Source: JAUXFK01 sp034189035
GTDB lineage: Bacteria > Desulfobacterota > UBA8473
Direction of reading: 5' to 3'
Assembly (NCBI GenBank): GCA_034189035.1
Contig: JAXHVA010000065.1
Span: 1-24,494 of the forward strand
Length of the DNA stretch: 24,494 bases
Shown: positions 22,920-24,494 of the stretch, piece after piece
Numbering within the stretch: position 1 is the first letter of the stretch
How the letters are laid out: each line of letters begins with the position of its first letter
Notes under the pieces: generated by a model
Databases searched by the model: none
Seen by the model: only the letters and a program-made list of their open reading frames with translations
What the model was told of the DNA's origin: nothing
Made by a program: the position numbers and the translations under genes

Positions 22920-24296
22920 ATGGATTTTAAAAAAAATATACTGTGTATAGGCGCAGGATATGTTGGTGGTCCTACAATGGCCATGATCGCTGCCAAATGC
23001 CCCAAGTATAAGGTTACAGTAGTTGACATAAATGAAGAAAGGATCCGTAAATGGAATAGCGATGATCTCCCCATATATGAGCCAGGACTGGATAAAATCG
23101 TAAAAAAGGTTCGAGGTAAAAACCTCTTTTTTTCTACAGACCTGGACAAACATATCAGAGAAAACAGAATCATCTTTGTATCTGTCAATACCCCAACAAA
23201 AACCTTTGGGCAAGGAGCAGGTAAGGCCGCAGACCTTCAATATTGGGAAAAAACTGCACGACAAATACTTGTCAACTCAACAACCCCAAAAATCATAGTT
23301 GAAAAATCAACACTGCCTGTACGTACTGCAGAAACAATGGGGCAAATCCTCAATGGAGACAATAGGGGTATCCAATTTGATGTTATATCAAACCCAGAAT
23401 TTTTATCAGAAGGGTCGGCTATCAGTGATCTCGAGAACCCGGATAGGGTATTAATAGGATCAAAAGAGACCCCAGAGGGAAGAAAGGCGAGAGAAGAGAT
23501 TGTCGAGATTTATGCAAACTGGGTTCCGCACGACAGGATAATCGAGTCCAATATCTGGAGTTCGGAACTCTCCAAATTGACAGCCAATGCCTTTTTGGCC
23601 CAAAGGATATCATCCATTAATTCCATATCTGCCTTGTGTGAAAAGACTGAAGCAGACATTGATGAAGTTGCCTATGCCATAGGAACAGACTCCAGAATCG
23701 GACCCAAATTTTTAAAGGCCAGCGTTGGGTTCGGTGGTTCATGTTTCAAGAAAGATATACTCAATCTGGTCTATATATGCCAGAGTTATGGACTTACAGA
23801 AGTCGCAGACTACTGGGAATCGGTAATTAAGATCAATGAGTGGCAAGAAACACGATTTATCCAAAATATAATCAGCAGCATGTTTAATACAGTTGCCGGC
23901 AAAAAGATTGCCCTTTTTGGTTATGCCTTTAAGGCAAATACAGGAGACATTCGAGAATCACCGGCCAGCTATATCGCCAGAGGATTACTTGAAGAGAAGG
24001 CCCATATCATTATTTCTGATCCCAGAGCGTTGTCAAATGCCAGAAATGATATTGGTGATACGCAAGAGGACGTGACTTTTGAGACAGATCCTTACAGGGC
24101 AGCTAATGGAGTGCATGCAATTGCAATTCTCACTGAATGGAAACTTTACCGAGACCTTAACTTTGAGCGGATCCTGAAATCAATGGCCCTGCCTGCCTTT
24201 ATCTTCGATGGCCGGAACATCCTTGACCATAATAAGCTCTTCAACTTGGGATTCAATGTATTTGCCATAGGAAAATCACCTTTGAAGCATTTTTAA
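22920..24296 (+). CDS. ugd: UDP-glucose 6-dehydrogenase, eukaryote-like type
   Basis: A 458-residue NAD-dependent enzyme that oxidises UDP-glucose to UDP-glucuronate for capsule, exopolysaccharide or lipopolysaccharide sugars. Features in order are the NAD site GAGYVGGPTMAMIA (11-24), VDINEERI, VSVNTPTKTFGQGAGKAADL, VEKSTLPVRTAE, NPEFLSEGSAI and the catalytic cysteine C275 in VGFGGSCFKKDI. The C-terminal UDP-binding part follows (FGYAFKANTGDIRESPA, ILTEW). The GGP after GAGYV, the GKAAD block and the length match the animal and plant branch more than the shorter bacterial Ugd/TuaD branch. GAAGGAG lies 5 nt before the ATG at 22920; a start at 22899 lacks such a site. Confidence 0.92.
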   Translation: MDFKKNILCIGAGYVGGPTMAMIAAKCPKYKVTVVDINEERIRKWNSDDLPIYEPGLDKIVKKVRGKNLFFSTDLDKHIRENRIIFVSVNTPTKTFGQGAGKAADLQYWEKTARQILVNSTTPKIIVEKSTLPVRTAETMGQILNGDNRGIQFDVISNPEFLSEGSAISDLENPDRVLIGSKETPEGRKAREEIVEIYANWVPHDRIIESNIWSSELSKLTANAFLAQRISSINSISALCEKTEADIDEVAYAIGTDSRIGPKFLKASVGFGGSCFKKDILNLVYICQSYGLTEVADYWESVIKINEWQETRFIQNIISSMFNTVAGKKIALFGYAFKANTGDIRESPASYIARGLLEEKAHIIISDPRALSNARNDIGDTQEDVTFETDPYRAANGVHAIAILTEWKLYRDLNFERILKSMALPAFIFDGRNILDHNKLFNLGFNVFAIGKSPLKHF

Positions 24297-24348
24297 GTTC
24301 GATATAAGACAGCCGGACTACTAGACAACAGACAGACAGAGAATAGAC

Positions 24349-24494
24349 ATATTTCAGGTTTCCTGAATAAATCGTCAAAGCCTATTACTGGCAGTTTCAT
24401 AACCACATGAGGCTCTAAAAAGTTCCTGTTCGAGCAGGAACTTCGATTTTAGCTCTTTGAAAAACAGACGCAACAAGATGGTTTTCAGCCACTT
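24349..24494 (-). repeat. Right arm of window-spanning inverted repeat
   Basis: Reverse complement of 16-161 with 8 mismatches. The inner palindrome is complete here (AAGTTCCTG, loop TTCGAG, CAGGAACTT). The repeat begins 52 nt after the ugd stop. An ATG at 24478 opens an outward frame (M-V-F-S-H) parallel to the one at the left edge. Confidence 0.85.

Noticed and set aside
22528..23264. Minus-strand frames of 98-177 residues over the ugd start
   Set aside because: They overlap the N-terminal coding part of ugd, have low-complexity hydrophobic content and no start signals.

Overview
The window is an AT-rich bacterial segment (roughly 40% GC by eye) of about 24.5 kb. The gene set points to an anaerobe or microaerophile that copes with oxygen. 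It has a flavodiiron protein with its rubredoxin, a desulfoferrodoxin, four rubrerythrin or ferritin-like proteins, an iron-sulfur flavoprotein and a CoA-disulfide/persulfide reductase. A eukaryote-type UDP-glucose dehydrogenase and an IS91-type transposase with an associated integrase would fit an anammox-type planctomycete (Brocadiales). A deltaproteobacterium-like anaerobe is not excluded, and no rRNA, tRNA or ribosomal gene is present to settle it.

Layout. Both edges carry the same ~146-nt repeat in inverted orientation (16-161 and 24349-24494; 8 mismatches). From 282 to ~980 (minus strand) lies a decayed mobile element in which the start of a tyrosine integrase is fused to the middle of an IS91-type transposase. 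A tyrosine phenol-lyase gene (1103-2515, plus) follows and converges on a YbdG/MscM-type mechanosensitive channel (2601-3842, minus). From about 4190 to 5060 is a broken gene for a protein with a TIR-like/nucleoside deoxyribosyltransferase-like domain.

From 19774 down to 5069 almost everything is on the minus strand. In transcription order it reads: a small helical protein, AMP-forming acetyl-CoA synthetase, a DUF4242-like protein, CoA-disulfide reductase-rhodanese, a rubredoxin-like miniprotein, a zinc-ribbon miniprotein, a DUF4177-like protein, CopZ, CopA, an iron-sulfur flavoprotein fused to arsenate reductase, rubredoxin, flavodiiron protein, ferredoxin, a rubrerythrin with two rubredoxin domains, a ferritin-like protein, rubrerythrin, a second ferritin-like protein, desulfoferrodoxin, a flavin reductase, a hairpin terminator, and a HEAT-repeat protein. 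Four of these small genes or starts needed re-reading of the sequence (rubredoxin 10953-11111, zinc ribbon 15016-15132, rubredoxin-like 15467-15643, ferredoxin start at 9687). The block reads as a detoxification island: O2 and NO to the flavodiiron protein, superoxide to desulfoferrodoxin, peroxide to the rubrerythrins, sulfane sulfur to the persulfide reductase, Cu(I) to CopZ/CopA and arsenate to the ArsC domain. The rubredoxins, ferredoxin and flavin reductase are likely electron carriers.

Two copies of a ~240-260-nt palindromic, MITE-like repeat (8583-8842 and 15169-15404, opposite orientations) and one half copy (5838-5891) sit in gaps of this cluster. The right part of the window holds a sugar-kinase-like phosphotransferase (minus), a small secreted protein with a coiled-coil tail module (plus, with a good sigma-70-type promoter), and UDP-glucose 6-dehydrogenase (plus).
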